Positions 7,194-14,024 of a stretch of DNA of 14,024 bases are shown piece after piece. The position numbers and the translations under genes were made by a program. This DNA is from Leptolyngbya sp. SIO4C5 (GTDB taxonomy: Bacteria; Cyanobacteriota; Cyanobacteriia; Phormidesmidales; Phormidesmidaceae), in the NCBI GenBank assembly GCA_010671965.1, contig JAAHIC010000038.1, forward strand, positions 1 to 14,024, in the 5' to 3' direction. How positions within the stretch are numbered: position 1 is the first letter of the stretch; every line of letters begins with the position of its first letter. The notes beneath the pieces were generated by a model that made no database searches, had not been told where the DNA came from, and saw nothing but the letters and a program-made list of their open reading frames with translations.

Positions 7194-8348
7194 ATGGCTG
7201 ATCAGCGCTTATCTAAGTTTTTGACTTTTCAGTTCAAGTCACTCCTGCAAAAAAGTTCTCCCTGGTGGGGAGCTTTCTTTGTGTGGCTTCTGGTTGTTCT
7301 GCCCGCACGGGCCCAGCTAGAGCTGCGCGTTGCTATTCGCAACGGGGCCGATCAGGTGACGCTAGGTAGCTCTACTAATGCCGTTATTCGTGACGCCTCT
7401 GGTCAGGCCCTCTGGCAGCTTCCCGGACAGCAGGCCATGCAGGCCGACTACGCCAACGGCCAGGTTGCCTTTGGCGACTGGCAGGGCGATATGTTTTGGG
7501 TAGAGCCAGATGAAGGAGGCTATGTCTACATTGGCGATCGCTGGTATCGGGGTCGCGTTTTGGTGATGCCGTCTAGCTCCGGCCTCTTGGCTATTAACTA
7601 CGTCGATATAGAAGCCTACCTCTACAGCGTTCTCGGCGGGGAGATGCCGACTAACTGGCCGCTGCAGGCATTGCAGGCCCAAGCGGTGGCTGCCCGTTCC
7701 TATGCCCTGTATAAGCGTCAAAACGCCAGCAATACCCTCTATGACGTAGGTGGTACTACAACCTGGCAGGTCTACCGGGGCGTTGTGGATGAAACTGCCA
7801 CGACCCATGCCGCTGTAGATGCCACCACCGGCCAAGTTCTTACCTATGGCGGTCAGATTATTGAGGCAGTCTTTCACTCCTCTTCTGGCGGCTATACCGA
7901 AAATGTTGAGGATGTCTGGACGCAGCCGCTGCCCTATCTGCGCGGCGTTAAGGATTTTGACGAGGGCGCGCCAGTCTATCAGTGGGTTGAAAGCTTTAGC
8001 GCCGATCAGTTCCGGCAGCGCATCCCCGGCGTGGGTAATCTGATCGCGGCGATCCCGGAGCGCACTACACCGCGCGGACGGGTTGTCACCATGCGCTTAC
8101 AGGGAAACCTGGGCACTAGAGTGCTGAGCGGCGATGAACTGCGCCGCGCTTTGGGCTTACGCAGCACCCTGTTCTCCCTCAACATTGTGGAAGGGGGCGG
8201 GGTGGAAGTCTACGGGCGCGGGTTTGGTCACGGCATTGGCCTTAGCCAGTGGGGAGCCTATAACTTAGCAGCTCAGGGGGCTGATTATCGTCAGATCCTA
8301 GCCCACTACTACCGCGACACCGCTTTGGCCCGGATTCAGGTGCAGTAG
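7194..8348 (+). CDS. Secreted SpoIID/LytB-domain protein, probable lytic transglycosylase
   Basis: 384 residues. A long basic N-region precedes a hydrophobic core (WWGAFFVWLLVVLP, 24-37) and a likely cleavage site after ARA (position 40), so the mature protein is periplasmic. The SpoIID domain follows: IEAYLYSVLGGEMP (139-152, with the catalytic-type Glu150), LQAQAVAARSYAL (160-172), HSSSGGYTE (228-236), and the C-terminal GRGFGHGIGLSQWGA (341-355). SpoIID of Bacillus is a lytic transglycosylase that cuts glycan strands after an amidase has removed the stem peptides. Non-sporulating bacteria, including cyanobacteria, carry related proteins of less certain role. The ATG at 7194 is preferred over a TTG at 7152 in the same frame, which only lengthens the N-region. 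It follows the amidase gene in the same direction. Confidence 0.9.
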   Translation: MADQRLSKFLTFQFKSLLQKSSPWWGAFFVWLLVVLPARAQLELRVAIRNGADQVTLGSSTNAVIRDASGQALWQLPGQQAMQADYANGQVAFGDWQGDMFWVEPDEGGYVYIGDRWYRGRVLVMPSSSGLLAINYVDIEAYLYSVLGGEMPTNWPLQALQAQAVAARSYALYKRQNASNTLYDVGGTTTWQVYRGVVDETATTHAAVDATTGQVLTYGGQIIEAVFHSSSGGYTENVEDVWTQPLPYLRGVKDFDEGAPVYQWVESFSADQFRQRIPGVGNLIAAIPERTTPRGRVVTMRLQGNLGTRVLSGDELRRALGLRSTLFSLNIVEGGGVEVYGRGFGHGIGLSQWGAYNLAAQGADYRQILAHYYRDTALARIQVQ

Positions 8349-8350
8349 GC

Positions 8351-8995
8351 TTAGTCCACCCAGCCGATTTCATCATCGGTAAGCATCTTCGGCTGAGCAG
8401 CAGGGGCCACGTAGCGAGGCAGGGCTGCCGGAGGCCGGGGAGTCGAGGTGCGATCGCGGCTAGGGGGGCGAGAGCTAAGCGCTAGCTGCTGACGCTGCTT
8501 AGGCGCAGTGGACTGCAGTTCCGGAGCAGCGGCGGGGGTTTCTACCTGGGTGGCAGGGGCTTTGGAAGCTTCGCTGAGGTGCAAGATGGTCTTTTTAGCT
8601 TCCTCTAGCTCAGTTGTGACCTGCTCTAGCTGTTGGGCATTTTTTTGAGCGGCGGCCTCGCTCTCCTCTAGCTGTTCTTTGAGCTGGAAAATGAGTTCCT
8701 GCTGCTTGCTGAGATCAGCCTTCAGTCCTTCACTGCGCTTGGCCGTTTCTGCTTCGCGCTCCGCTGCTTCTGTCAAAGACGTTTCTAGCTCAGATACGCG
8801 CTTTTCCAAATCGGCCTTGGTCGGCCCTCGGCTACGGGTACTCCGACTGGCCGCTTTGGGCGATTTACTAGGCTGCGATTCAGACTCTGCTGCCGTCGGT
8901 TCAGTTTTTGCCGTCTTAGCCGACTGATCTGCAGCAGCGGCTTCTGGTTTATCTGCTTCTTCGCGCAGCAGGTCAGATAGGCGTTTTTTAGTCAT
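8351..8995 (-). CDS. Low-complexity coiled-coil protein paired with a ParA ATPase; McdB-like candidate
   Basis: 214 residues. A charged N-terminal motif ([16 protein letters not shown]) is followed by an Ala/Ser/Lys-rich, probably disordered stretch (17-58). A long heptad-like coiled coil spans about 60-142 and is rich in Glu, Lys, Gln and Leu. After it come a Pro/Ala/Arg-rich linker and the C-terminal tail [10 protein letters not shown], with a lone Trp at position 212 of 214. There is no signal peptide or enzymatic motif. Its ATG overlaps the ParA stop codon (ATGA), so the two are translationally coupled and probably partners. Disorder, central coiled coil, Gln/Ala bias and a near-terminal Trp are traits described for McdB, the carboxysome adaptor that drives McdA on the nucleoid. 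Any ParA partner with a coiled coil could look similar, and McdB diverges rapidly. The gene itself is firm; the McdB identity is inference. Confidence 0.85.
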   Translation of the reverse strand: MTKKRLSDLLREEADKPEAAAADQSAKTAKTEPTAAESESQPSKSPKAASRSTRSRGPTKADLEKRVSELETSLTEAAEREAETAKRSEGLKADLSKQQELIFQLKEQLEESEAAAQKNAQQLEQVTTELEEAKKTILHLSEASKAPATQVETPAAAPELQSTAPKQRQQLALSSRPPSRDRTSTPRPPAALPRYVAPAAQPKMLTDDEIGWVD

Positions 8996-9648
8996 GATTC
9001 TCTCCAGTCTTGCTGTATTTCGTTGGCAACGCCGCAGTAGTCAGTTTGGGCAGATCGGGCTTGCCGACCTCGCCACTGGGTAATAGCCCGTCCTTCCAGA
9101 GCCGCCCGTTCGTGAGCTTTATAGGCTCTGATAACGGTTTGGCAGGCTGGAATATTCAGCTCCATCAGCGTGTTCTGCGCTTCTTGCGCTTCGCCTAGGC
9201 TGCGGGTATCTACCTTAGTGAGCAGTACCCGGTGGCTAATGCCGGTGGGCATCACAGCTTCCTTCACCGTTGTAATTAAAGCGGTGAGATCCATAGGGGC
9301 TGGGGGAGTCGGCAAAAGTAAGTAGTCTGCCGTTGGGATAACTGCCTGTAGCGCTTCTGAACTGAGCGCTGGCGGCGTATCAACCACAATTAGCTCATAA
9401 TCTGGCACCTCTCGAAGCTGAGAGAGCAGCGCCGGACTGATTTCTTGGGTGCAGTCAAATCCTAGCTGTGTTTCGCCCCGCTCAAACCACCAGGTAGCTG
9501 ACCCCTGCGGATCGGCATCGACTAGCAGCACCGACATGCGTTCTGCAAAAATAGCCGCTAGGTTGACCGCCGTTGTCGTTTTGCCGACTCCGCCTTTGCC
9601 ATTGATAATCGCCAGCACTTTGGCAGATTTGGGCGAGGATTGCGCCAC
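8992..9648 (-). CDS. ParA/MinD-family ATPase; McdA-like candidate
   Basis: 218 residues, the minimal size for a ParA lacking an N-terminal DNA-binding domain. The deviant Walker A is [16 protein letters not shown], with signature Lys18 and P-loop Lys23. Walker A' is [12 protein letters not shown] (Asp44, Asp46) and Walker B is [10 protein letters not shown] (Asp90). Such ATPases dimerise on ATP, bind nucleoid DNA non-specifically and are released by a partner, moving plasmids, chemoreceptors or carboxysomes. The downstream gene overlaps by 4 bases and encodes a coiled-coil protein, the expected partner class. No parS-like cluster and no ParB are present, which argues against plasmid or chromosome partition. 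The start is a GTG at 9646-9648, supported by TAGGT 5 bases upstream; no ATG is available in the frame. The ParA call is firm; carboxysome positioning is inferred. Confidence 0.92.
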   Translation of the reverse strand: MAQSSPKSAKVLAIINGKGGVGKTTTAVNLAAIFAERMSVLLVDADPQGSATWWFERGETQLGFDCTQEISPALLSQLREVPDYELIVVDTPPALSSEALQAVIPTADYLLLPTPPAPMDLTALITTVKEAVMPTGISHRVLLTKVDTRSLGEAQEAQNTLMELNIPACQTVIRAYKAHERAALEGRAITQWRGRQARSAQTDYCGVANEIQQDWRES

Positions 9649-9673
9649 CGTTGACCTACAGAACTTCAGATTG

Positions 9674-9679
9674 ACTATA
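9674..9679 (-). promoter_or_regulatory. Candidate -10 box for the ParA/coiled-coil operon
   Basis: TATAGT on the minus strand lies 25 bases upstream of the GTG start, giving a short leader. No good -35 is found at the usual distance. The divergent gap 9649-9852 also holds an AT-rich imperfect dyad (ATCT...AGAT, 9733-9750) that could be an operator serving either direction; neither site is strong. Confidence 0.3.
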
Positions 9680-9852
9680 CCCTGTCATCTTAGCGGGAAG
9701 CACTTTTGCATAAAGAAACTCTAAATATTTGTATCTCTAGGTATATAGATCGGCTTGCCCGACTTCAGGATCATACGGTCGCCTCTGTAGAATAGAAGCA
9801 GTTACAGGGCTGGAGTAGGCTGTCGCGAGCTGCTATCAGGCTGTTATTCAAT

Positions 9853-11364
9853 ATGGCAACAGGTATGAAAATTAAACGTCCTCTTTTAGTCGGTGGCTTA
9901 GGGCTGACAGCCAGTGCCTGGATGCTCGACGTGATGCAGCATTCTGTCTTTAATCAGACAACGCTACTAGGCGCTATGGCGCTGGGATCGGGGCTGTGGT
10001 GGTGGCAGCGGCAGCAGCAACCTCAACAGCTAGACCTGGCCCCAACTGAGGTGGATGAGTCGGCAGTCAATGCCGCGATTGCCCAGATCGCAACCGCCAT
10101 TGATACCCTCGCCAGCGAGATCGAAACAGCTCCTGACGCCAGCGCCTCAGCTACGGCAGCCGCGCAGCTTGACTCTCTGCGATCGCAGCATCAGGCTCTC
10201 AGCCAAATGCTCAGCCGCCAAACACTGCGCCTTGGCCTTCTGGGCAGTAAGGGGACTGGCAAAACCGCGATCGCCGACGCTCTTAAAGCCCAGTGGCAAT
10301 CTTCACAGACGGTTGAGATCAACGAAGTGGCTGGACTGATGCCTGAAGCAGGCTGGTCGCTGGCAACCCAAGTCCAGCTTCAAGCGCAAGATCTGCTGCT
10401 GTTTGTCACCGCCCATGATCTGACGGAATCAGAGTTGAAGACGCTTCAGCCCCTAGCTCAGAACCAGCGACTGCTGCTGATTTTCAACAAGCAAGATCAG
10501 TATCCGCCAATGGAGCGGGCTGTGGTGCGACAGCGATTGGAAACGCGGCTGCAGGCGATCGCTCCAGTAGCTCAGCTGGCCGCGATCGCCACCCGGCCTC
10601 AGCCCATCAAGGTGCGACAACACCAGGCCGACGGCGGCGCTGAGGAACGCTGGGAAGCAGTTGAGCCTGATATCACAGCTCTGACCATCCAGCTCGACGC
10701 CTGTTTAACCGAGCAGGGACGGCAGCTCATTTTAGAAACGACGATGCGGCAGGCTCAGGCGCTGCGGCAGTCTGTGCAAACGCTGCTCAATCAAATTCGC
10801 CGCGATCGCGCTCAGCCTCTGATTGAACAGATGCAGTGGATTGCAGCGGCAGCAGCCTTTGCAAATCCGTTGCCCACCTTAGATCTGTTAGCCACCGGCG
10901 CAATCAACGCTCAGCTTGTGGTTGATCTAGGTGCCCTCTACGGCCAGAAGTTTTCGCTGGAGCAGGGCAAAGCGGCGGCAGGAACGCTGGCGGGAGTGAT
11001 GGTCAAGTTAGGACTGGTAGAGCTGTCTACCCAGGCGCTGAGCGCTTTGCTTAAGAGCAGCACCGTCACCTATGTCGCGGGTGGTTTTTTGCAGGGGGTG
11101 AGCGCAGCCTATCTGACCCGCCTCGCTGGACTCAGCCTGATTGAATTTTTCGAGGCCCACAGCCTCCAGCCTGGAACGGAAACGCCTGCTTGGGAAAAAA
11201 TTGGCGATACCCTCAAGGCTGTCTTCCAGCGCACAGGCCAGCCCGCTGTGCTGCGGGGACTGGTGCAGCAGGCGATCGCTCGCCTACAGCCCAACTCAGA
11301 CTCTCTGACGACAGACAGCTCGACTGATTCTCTTGCCGCTACTGTTAAGCTTTCGGCCTCTTGA
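9853..11364 (+). CDS. DUF697 membrane protein with a P-loop GTPase-like domain lacking the G3 motif
   Basis: 503 residues. One or two hydrophobic segments lie at the N-terminus (about 9-25 and 37-50), followed by a helical region and then a P-loop domain: G1 GSKGTGKT (131-138), LLLFVTAHDL (181-190) and G4 NKQD (212-215). The DxxG switch II motif expected between G1 and the LLLF strand is absent; the sequence there reads INEVAGLMPEAG. The C-terminal half (about 320-450, PLPTLDLLATGAINAQLVVDLGALYGQKFS and onward) matches the DUF697/YcjF-type hydrophobic helical domain found beside GTPases. The next gene encodes an intact paralogue and is coupled by a 4-base overlap, so the two may act as a heteromeric pair. 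Either ATG at 9853 or ATG at 9865 could be the start. Cellular role unknown. Confidence 0.85.
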   Translation: MATGMKIKRPLLVGGLGLTASAWMLDVMQHSVFNQTTLLGAMALGSGLWWWQRQQQPQQLDLAPTEVDESAVNAAIAQIATAIDTLASEIETAPDASASATAAAQLDSLRSQHQALSQMLSRQTLRLGLLGSKGTGKTAIADALKAQWQSSQTVEINEVAGLMPEAGWSLATQVQLQAQDLLLFVTAHDLTESELKTLQPLAQNQRLLLIFNKQDQYPPMERAVVRQRLETRLQAIAPVAQLAAIATRPQPIKVRQHQADGGAEERWEAVEPDITALTIQLDACLTEQGRQLILETTMRQAQALRQSVQTLLNQIRRDRAQPLIEQMQWIAAAAAFANPLPTLDLLATGAINAQLVVDLGALYGQKFSLEQGKAAAGTLAGVMVKLGLVELSTQALSALLKSSTVTYVAGGFLQGVSAAYLTRLAGLSLIEFFEAHSLQPGTETPAWEKIGDTLKAVFQRTGQPAVLRGLVQQAIARLQPNSDSLTTDSSTDSLAATVKLSAS

Positions 11365-12827
11365 GTACCGCCTCTTCCCAGCCCTCATCTGTAAAAGCCG
11401 ACTCGCGCCTTAGCGTGGTCGCCACCAGTCGTTCGGCCCAGCTATTCAAGCAGGCTCGCACCAGCCTGCGCCGTACGGTTGAGCGCTATCAGACCCAGCT
11501 CCATTTACCCCTGGGCGGTCAGGCAGATTTGCAGCGTCAGGCCGCAATTAAGACAGGGGTGGATCAGCTTACGGCTCTTACCTATCGGCTAGAGACAGCG
11601 GTGCTACGGGTAGCGGTATTTGGCTTAGTCAGCCGGGGCAAATCAGCGGTTCTCAATGCCCTGCTGGGCGAAAAAATTCTGCAGACGGGGCCGCTCAACG
11701 GTGTCACCCAGTGGCCGCGCTCTGTTTACTGGAAACCCGCTATTGAAGATATTCATGACAGCAGCCTGCCGCTACAGCTAGAGCTAATTGATACCCCCGG
11801 ACTTGATGAAGTGGAGGGTCAGGTACGGGGGGAGATGGCTCAGACGATTGCCCAATCAGCCGATTTGATCTTGTTCGTCGTAGCGGGTGACATTACACAG
11901 ACTGAGTATACGGCTCTGGTAGAGCTGCGAAAACTGCAGAAGCCGCTGCTGCTGGTATTCAACAAAATTGATCTCTATCCCGATTGCGATCGCGATACGC
12001 TCTACCGCAGCCTCCAGACTTTTTGGCAGCAGGCCGAGGCAGACGAACCCCTGGAAAAACTGCTGCCGGATGAAATTGTGCGCGTAGCTGCCGATCCAGC
12101 ACCGCTGCAGGTGAGAGTCGAATGGCCCGATGGCCGCGTGACTCAGGAATGGGAAACGCCGCCGCCGCAAATCGAGGCACTGAAACAAGCGCTGCTGGGG
12201 GTGGCTCAGCAGCAGGGGCGATCGCTAATGACCCTCAATGCGCTGGCTCAGGCCCGCCAGATTGAGTCAACTTTAGCTCAGACCGTCCTCGATCTCCATA
12301 CCGAATCTGCCGACCAACTTATTCTGCGCTTTGCTCAGTACAAAGCGCTCACAGTAGCTCTCAACCCTTTCGCCGTCCTAGATTTGCTCGGCGGCGTGGC
12401 GGCTGATTTGCTGATGATTCGTTCTCTGGCTCGCCTGTACGATCTGCCTATGAGTGGTCATGAAGCCAATCGGCTTTGGCGGGCGATTGTGCGCAGTTCT
12501 GGTGCACTGCTGCTGAGCGAATTTGGCAGCGGCCTGCTGCTGGGGTTAGGCAAAAGCGCGGCGGCAGCTTTTAGCGTGTTTGACAGTCCTTCTAGCCTCA
12601 TTGCTTATACGGGAGCGATGACGGCCCAGGCTGGGGCTGCGGGCTACGGCACTTATGCGGTCGGTCAGGCTACTAAGCGCTACCTGGCCCAGGGCTGTAG
12701 CTGGGGGCCGCAAGGGATTAACACGGTGATGCAGGAGATTCTGCAGCAGCTTGAAACTGAAACCCACTGGTCGCTGCTGCAAACCGAGCTGAGCAGTTTT
12801 TGGCAAAATAGCGCCGGAAACCGCTAG
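11361..12827 (+). CDS. Era-like GTPase with DUF697 domain
   Basis: 488 residues. After a polar N-terminus and a helical stretch comes a complete GTPase domain: G1 GLVSRGKS (88-95), a G2-type Thr near 116 (NGVTQWPRSV), G3 DTPG (144-147) and G4 NKID (201-204). A DUF697-type region follows (about 320-470, AQYKALTVALNPFAVLDLLGG and a second hydrophobic block near 385-440), suggesting membrane association. It is a paralogue of the upstream gene and shares its order of domains. No ATG is available: the start is either TTG at 11361, whose last bases overlap the upstream TGA stop (TTGA), or GTG at 11415; an in-frame TAA at 11346 rules out anything earlier. The overlap favours the TTG with translational coupling. 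Role unknown. Confidence 0.9.
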   Translation: MSTASSQPSSVKADSRLSVVATSRSAQLFKQARTSLRRTVERYQTQLHLPLGGQADLQRQAAIKTGVDQLTALTYRLETAVLRVAVFGLVSRGKSAVLNALLGEKILQTGPLNGVTQWPRSVYWKPAIEDIHDSSLPLQLELIDTPGLDEVEGQVRGEMAQTIAQSADLILFVVAGDITQTEYTALVELRKLQKPLLLVFNKIDLYPDCDRDTLYRSLQTFWQQAEADEPLEKLLPDEIVRVAADPAPLQVRVEWPDGRVTQEWETPPPQIEALKQALLGVAQQQGRSLMTLNALAQARQIESTLAQTVLDLHTESADQLILRFAQYKALTVALNPFAVLDLLGGVAADLLMIRSLARLYDLPMSGHEANRLWRAIVRSSGALLLSEFGSGLLLGLGKSAAAAFSVFDSPSSLIAYTGAMTAQAGAAGYGTYAVGQATKRYLAQGCSWGPQGINTVMQEILQQLETETHWSLLQTELSSFWQNSAGNR

Positions 12828-13050
12828 TTTACGGCAAAGTACTGGCGCAGCACAGCTAAACTTGGAGCTTTTGTAGGTGGGCGTTGAACATCGCAAAACC
12901 CAACATCGACAAGGCTTCCGTTCAGTTTTCTGTTGTTGGCCTAGCCTACATTTGAAGCCCGGTCATTCCAGTACAGTAAAGCCCAAAATTTCAATTCAAG
13001 GTGAGATCCCGCCTAGACGATGGGTGCTGAACTGCGTATTCCGGGCGATC

Positions 13051-13071
13051 GCGGCTGTCAGAGCGGCTGTC
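13051..13071. repeat. 12-base-period direct repeat over the HD gene stop codon
   Basis: GCGGCTGTC occurs at 13051-13059 and again at 13063-13071. The stop codon of the HD-domain gene (TGA, 13058-13060) falls between them, so one copy is coding and the other mostly not. A HIP1 octamer (13045-13052) abuts it. The rest of the convergent gap 12828-13057 shows only a weak long-range pairing (CCAACA 12900-12905 with TGTTGG 12934-12939) and no clear terminator. Confidence 0.5.
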
Positions 13072-13906
13072 GGTGATTCTCATGCTCCACCTCAAACACG
13101 TGGGCATAGAGATTGGCTAAAATCTGCTTGCCTTCCTGGGTGAGCTGCAGATAGGCGATCGCGTCGATGATGTAAGGATAGACCGTCTTCCAGTAAAAGC
13201 GGGGATAGTTAAGCCGCAGATCTTCCGGCGTTTTGTAGCCGAGCTGCTGGTTGACGCCGGTTTCTTCAAACTCGTAGAACAGGGCCGGAATTTTTTGTAG
13301 ATAGCGCGGATCGGAAAGCTGACCGATTAAATCCGCTGCCCTGACCAAGCCCGGATAGTCCACCGTGTCCTGATGGTCAGAGTCAAGCGGGACAGGAAAG
13401 CGGGTCAGCTCGATATTGGCCTGAATCGTGGCTGTTCTAATGAGCTGATGGCCGCCGAAGCGCTCTTGAATGAACAGCTTGCCGCGATCGACGTGATAAG
13501 GAGTGAGGCTGGCATCTGTAGATCCGGGCGGCAGCGTAACCGTTTCGTCTCCTTTCCCCGTGGCGTAAATCCGCTTATTGACAAAATCCTGGCGGCAGAC
13601 CCCTTTGACATAGCCAATATCGTGGCAGATTAGAGAAATGAGAAAATGCAGCCAGTCTGAGCAAGAAACGCCCCCCTCGCGAATGTGCTTGCCCCGCAGA
13701 ATCTCTTGTCCTACCAAGGTGACTAAAACTGTATGCTCTGGATTGTGATAGAGGGCGTTGCTATTGGCAATATTTTCCACGCCCATGTTGCCGACCCAGG
13801 CAATAATATCGGCATAGCTGGCGTTTAACCCGCCGTAAGTGGCAGAATAGCCCGCCCTAATTTTTTCAACGAAGGCGTCAATCAGCAGTTGGTTGGGATT
13901 CAGCAT
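13058..13906 (-). CDS. HD-domain metal-dependent phosphohydrolase
   Basis: 282 residues. The HD-superfamily metal ligands are visible in order: His58 (YHNPEHTV, 53-60), the His95-Asp96 doublet (CHDIGY, 94-99) and Asp192 (RAADLIGQLSDPRY). The H...HD...D spacing is typical of nucleotide or phosphomonoester/diester hydrolases, and the NPEHT motif recalls cyclic nucleotide phosphodiesterases. No sensory, GGDEF or membrane domain is attached, so it is a stand-alone cytoplasmic enzyme. The substrate cannot be read from sequence. ATG 13904-13906 is the first in frame and leaves a reasonable N-terminus (MLNPNQLLIDAF). It converges on the GTPase tandem. Confidence 0.88.
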   Translation of the reverse strand: MLNPNQLLIDAFVEKIRAGYSATYGGLNASYADIIAWVGNMGVENIANSNALYHNPEHTVLVTLVGQEILRGKHIREGGVSCSDWLHFLISLICHDIGYVKGVCRQDFVNKRIYATGKGDETVTLPPGSTDASLTPYHVDRGKLFIQERFGGHQLIRTATIQANIELTRFPVPLDSDHQDTVDYPGLVRAADLIGQLSDPRYLQKIPALFYEFEETGVNQQLGYKTPEDLRLNYPRFYWKTVYPYIIDAIAYLQLTQEGKQILANLYAHVFEVEHENHRQPL

Positions 13907-13940
13907 TGACTATGACTTCTCGGCAGAAATGCAGCAGTTT

Positions 13941-14024
13941 TTAGCCCAGTTCACCCAACGTTCTAAAAATGGTCGTTAAATTAAAGAGGCTGAGTGTTGC
14001 CAAGCCCGACAGCAGATATTCTTG
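13941..14024 (-). CDS. Possible 3' end of a gene entering from the right edge
   Basis: On the minus strand a frame is open from the edge for 27 codons and ends with TAA at 13941-13943, 34 bases before the HD gene start. It reads QEYLLSGLATLSLFNLTTIF and then RTLGELG, with a hydrophobic character. The spacing would suit the last gene of an operon feeding into the HD gene. Twenty-seven open codons occur by chance roughly a quarter of the time, and the opposite strand also has a short open frame here (to a TAA near 13977), so this is weak. Confidence 0.2.
   Translation of the reverse strand, partial: QEYLLSGLATLSLFNLTTIFRTLGELG

Larger units (their letters stand above)
593..13162. repeat. Dispersed HIP1 octamers (GCGATCGC)
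   Basis: The palindrome GCGATCGC recurs across the window, for example at 593-600, 790-797, 1112-1119, 1391-1398, 1708-1715, 13045-13052 and 13155-13162, with nearly 30 copies counted by eye. It lies mostly inside genes, in several frames, and is the hallmark interspersed palindrome of many cyanobacterial genomes. Its even spread argues that the region is resident rather than recently acquired. I found none within the ParA gene or in the stretch from about 8460 to 10180. Confidence 0.9.

Noticed and set aside
7362..7877. A 171-codon minus-strand ORF
   Set aside because: It lies wholly inside the SpoIID-domain gene in antisense, has no family features, and the opposite strand carries clear SpoIID motifs over the same bases.
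8992..9648. Plasmid or chromosome partition locus
   Set aside because: There is a ParA but no ParB, no repeated parS-like sites in the 204-base upstream gap, and no replication genes nearby.
11856..12188. Minus-strand ORF of 110 codons inside the second GTPase gene
   Set aside because: It is antisense to the segment carrying the G4 NKID motif and has no recognisable domain.
13902..13979. Plus-strand open frame ending FLAQFTQRSKNGR before a TAA near 13977
   Set aside because: Its only ATG gives 16 residues, there is no ribosome-binding site, and the upstream part is antisense to the HD gene.
1..14024. tRNA, rRNA, CRISPR array, insertion sequence or prophage
   Set aside because: No cloverleaf, no regularly spaced repeat, no transposase or phage structural motif was seen in any intergenic stretch or frame.

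Overview
The window looks like chromosomal DNA of a cyanobacterium, probably a filamentous or Leptolyngbya/Synechococcales-type lineage with moderately high GC. The main evidence is the octamer GCGATCGC (HIP1), which I find by eye close to 30 times in 14 kb, where well under one is expected by chance. The gene content fits: a PBP1C-type transpeptidase, a NAGPA-domain protein, a ParA/coiled-coil pair resembling the carboxysome positioning proteins McdA/McdB, and tandem DUF697 GTPases. There is no sign of phage, insertion sequences, CRISPR, rRNA or tRNA.

Layout. Positions 1-2140 (minus) hold most of a penicillin-binding protein 1C gene that runs off the left edge. A 24-bp perfect inverted repeat sits at that edge and may be an assembly fold-back. 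A possible 25-residue single-membrane-segment protein lies just upstream (2177-2254, minus). Next come two divergent genes whose start codons share one CATG: a pentapeptide-repeat membrane protein (2440-3288, minus) and an anchored phosphodiester glycosidase-family protein (3287-4210, plus). A 419-base gap (4211-4629) holds a doubtful small ORF and two hairpins. A MOSC-domain protein of the YcbX/mARC type (4630-5421, minus) is divergent from a two-enzyme peptidoglycan hydrolase, amidase plus glucosaminidase (5556-6917, plus), which is followed by a secreted SpoIID/LytB-domain protein (7194-8348, plus).

The SpoIID gene converges, with only 2 bases between stops, on a translationally coupled minus-strand pair: a ParA-type ATPase (8992-9648) and an alanine-rich coiled-coil protein with a C-terminal Trp (8351-8995). 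Divergent from that pair is a coupled tandem of GTPase-DUF697 membrane proteins (9853-11364 and 11361-12827, plus). An HD-domain phosphohydrolase (13058-13906, minus) closes the window.

Two themes stand out. Three genes act on the cell wall: PBP1C builds it, the amidase/glucosaminidase strips peptides and cuts glycan, and the SpoIID-like enzyme would be expected to cleave peptide-free glycan. Separately, the ParA/coiled-coil pair is the best candidate for a spatial positioning system and is my leading functional proposal, although it rests on architecture rather than a database match.
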